Below are positions 62,299-64,000 of a stretch of 64,000 nucleotides of DNA, piece by piece. The notes below the pieces were generated by a model. It did no database searches and was not told the origin of the DNA. It was given only the letters and a program-made list of their open reading frames with translations. Position numbers and translations under genes: made by a program. Source of the DNA: CAYOZN01 sp964408455 (GTDB taxonomy: Bacteria > Planctomycetota > Phycisphaerae > UBA1845 > UTPLA1); contig CAYOZN010000027.1 in NCBI GenBank assembly GCA_964408455.1, positions 1 through 64,000 of the forward strand, given 5' to 3'. Position 1 is the stretch's first letter, and the number at the start of each line of letters is the position of its first letter.

Positions 62299-64000
62299 CT
62301 ACGGGCAGGAGCTCGCCGAGAGCTGCACTGTCGTGAATACCTGAACATCGCGGCCGTCAAGCTCGGCATCGCCGTTCATGTCAGCGCAGTGACAAAGTTC
62401 GGCAGAGTTTTGCCCGAGCAGACAACTTACGAATTCCTGCACATCGGCGATTTCGATGACGGCATTGCCGTCGATGTCTCCGGCGCAGGTGGTACAGCCC
62501 GCACCGCAGGGAACCGAAACATAGACACCGGGATTGCCAATGTCGCCGTTGGTGGAAGCGAAAGAATTTTGCGCATCCGCGGCAGCCGAAAGCTGCCAGG
62601 CAAACACATCGTCATCGCCCAGCGCGTCGGCGCAGGTCCAGCCGCTGAAGTTCTGCGTGCGAATCGAACCGACAAACACCTGGTCGCCGTATGACAGGCG
62701 ATCCACCAGCGCGTCGTTCTGATCGTACAGGTTGATCTGGTCGTTGCGGCCCAGATTGTTTGTGTACGGACCGACGATCTTGACGGCCGGCCCGAGGTTC
62801 CAGGCGGCCCGGAAGACTTCAACCGCGTCCTCGCAGATGATCATCGACTCGCCGGGTGCGAGCGTGCCCGCCGCACTCAGCACGAACGAATCGGGAATCG
62901 CGCTGTCGTCATCGTAGCTCCAGCCGGTCATGTCGACCGGCGTGTCGCCGACGTTGGTGAACTCGACGAACTCGCCCCCGTTGCCCGAATACATCCATTC
63001 GGTGATGCGCACCTGCGCACTGCTGGGCTGCGGGCAATTCGCGCTGACGCACGCCGAATCATCACCCTGATAGGCGCCGGCCTGGTTGCCGCAGTCCTCC
63101 GCCGTAAGCTCATCCGTGCAGCTGCCGTCAATGAAGCAGCAGGCGCCGGTCGGCGTAGGTCCGCCGCACACGATCTCCACGAACGAACCCGGATTGCCGA
63201 TTTCACCAGCAGAAGACGCATAAGAACTCTGAGCGTCGCCATTGGTCGAGAGCACCCACTCGAAGATGTCGTTCTGGCCGAGGTTCTGGCCACAGGTCCA
63301 ACCGGTGATGTTCTGCGTGCGAATGGAGCCGGGGAAGACGGTATCGTCGCCAAAGGTCAGACGATCGACCAACTGCCCACTGGCATCGTACAGGTTGATC
63401 TCATCCTCGCGGCCGAGGTTATTGCCGTGCGGACCGACGATGACCACGCCGGAGCCGCCCAGGTTCCACGCCGCCTCAAAGACGCCGGGCACCGCCTCCG
63501 TCAGAATGACGGATTGACCGGGCTGCACGACGCCGAAAGCCGACAGCGGCGTTGAGCCGGGAATGCGGCTGATGTCGTCGTAGCTCCAGCCGGTCATGTC
63601 GATCGGCGTGTTGCCGACGTTGGTGAACTCGACGAATTCGCCGCTGGGCCCGGAGTACATGTACTCGGTAATGCGGATCTGTTGATCGCTGGGCGACGGG
63701 CAGTCGGTCGTACCGCAGTCGGTGAGCGCGCCCTGCCAGTTGCCGCCCAGGCCATCGCAGGCGGTCTCAGTGATGCCGTTGACGCAGGTGCCATCGAACA
63801 GGCAGCACGCGCCGATCGGGTTTGCGCCGGCGCAGGGGTCAAGCACGAATCCGCCCGGGCTGCCCACATCGCCGCCGGTGGATGCAAAGGAGTTCTGAGC
63901 ATCGGCAGGCGACGACAGCAACCAGTTCTCGATATCATTCGCGCCCACGACGAAGTTGCACGGCCAGCCGGAGAAATTCTGCGTGCGGATGGTGCCTGGG
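62299..64000 (-). CDS. Surface protein with lamin-tail domains, GACC modules and dockerin-like tail (5' end outside window)
   Basis: At least 567 residues; the frame stays open to base 64000, where the reading TIRTQNFSGW continues the repeat, so the start is outside. It has at least two complete and one partial copy of a unit: GACC module (PIGACCLFDGTC, PTGACCFIDGSC), then a lamin-tail domain (RITEYMYSGPSGEFVEFTNV, RITEWMYSGNGGEFVEFTNV), then NLGRxDxINLYD and SIRTQNxxGWTC. The C-terminus is dockerin-like (CAGDIDGNAVIEIADVQEFV, CADMNGDAELDGRDVQVFTT). Extracellular; lamin-tail domains in bacteria often accompany nucleases or surface attachment. Convergent with the efflux operon. Confidence 0.85.
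   Translation of the reverse strand, partial: PGTIRTQNFSGWPCNFVVGANDIENWLLSSPADAQNSFASTGGDVGSPGGFVLDPCAGANPIGACCLFDGTCVNGITETACDGLGGNWQGALTDCGTTDCPSPSDQQIRITEYMYSGPSGEFVEFTNVGNTPIDMTGWSYDDISRIPGSTPLSAFGVVQPGQSVILTEAVPGVFEAAWNLGGSGVVIVGPHGNNLGREDEINLYDASGQLVDRLTFGDDTVFPGSIRTQNITGWTCGQNLGQNDIFEWVLSTNGDAQSSYASSAGEIGNPGSFVEIVCGGPTPTGACCFIDGSCTDELTAEDCGNQAGAYQGDDSACVSANCPQPSSAQVRITEWMYSGNGGEFVEFTNVGDTPVDMTGWSYDDDSAIPDSFVLSAAGTLAPGESMIICEDAVEVFRAAWNLGPAVKIVGPYTNNLGRNDQINLYDQNDALVDRLSYGDQVFVGSIRTQNFSGWTCADALGDDDVFAWQLSAAADAQNSFASTNGDIGNPGVYVSVPCGAGCTTCAGDIDGNAVIEIADVQEFVSCLLGQNSAELCHCADMNGDAELDGRDVQVFTTVQLSASSCP

Overview
The window looks like a scaffold from a GC-rich member of the Planctomycetota. 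I infer this from gene content, not from a marker gene. The clues are ECF sigma factors paired with serine/threonine kinases carrying C-terminal TPRs, exported proteins ending in dockerin-like or PEP-CTERM tails, 'GACC' Cys modules, an H-X9-DG pseudopilin, and palindromic interspersed repeats. A run of exactly 100 N at 11507-11606 is a scaffold gap inside a tandem repeat, so this is an assembled draft.

Layout. 1-9344 is mostly core: a membrane metallophosphoesterase (cut by the left edge), a TolC-like lipoprotein, a polytopic membrane protein, dtd, coaE, rho and a GNAT acetyltransferase. A promoter, a structured segment and an intrinsic terminator lie between dtd and coaE. 9531-12416 has an S41 peptidase, a 67-bp tandem repeat array and, on the minus strand, a well-supported candidate small RNA. 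12417-25061 is a minus-strand exopolysaccharide/exosortase operon: Wza-like export lipoprotein, exosortase, EpsI-like protein, a 1542-residue TPR protein, a Wzc/BY-kinase-like protein, KdsD and an HExxH protein. It is headed by a correctly spaced -24/-12 (sigma-54-type) element, and a NeuD/PglD-like acetyltransferase is divergent from it.

26465-30506 holds an initiator tRNA, a molybdate-related pair (Mop and a ModE-type HTH), two paralogous DNRLRE surface proteins (one dockerin-tailed, one PEP-CTERM-tailed and so a probable exosortase substrate), a small SUOX-fold exported protein and a pseudopilin. 30507-33000 is a decayed accessory stretch with serine recombinase and DNA polymerase X remnants, a membrane J-protein and a small AT-hook ORF.

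32976-54361 is a signalling and secreted-protein region. It has three sigma-factor/Ser-Thr-kinase cassettes, one kinase gene that has lost its catalytic domain, a phage HNH/terminase remnant, and large dockerin or adhesin-like secreted proteins including a lysyl-endopeptidase-like protease. 54560-62196 is a heavy-metal RND efflux operon (CzcC/B/A type) bracketed by His-rich small exported proteins. The right end is a lamin-tail-domain/GACC/dockerin surface protein that runs out of the window.
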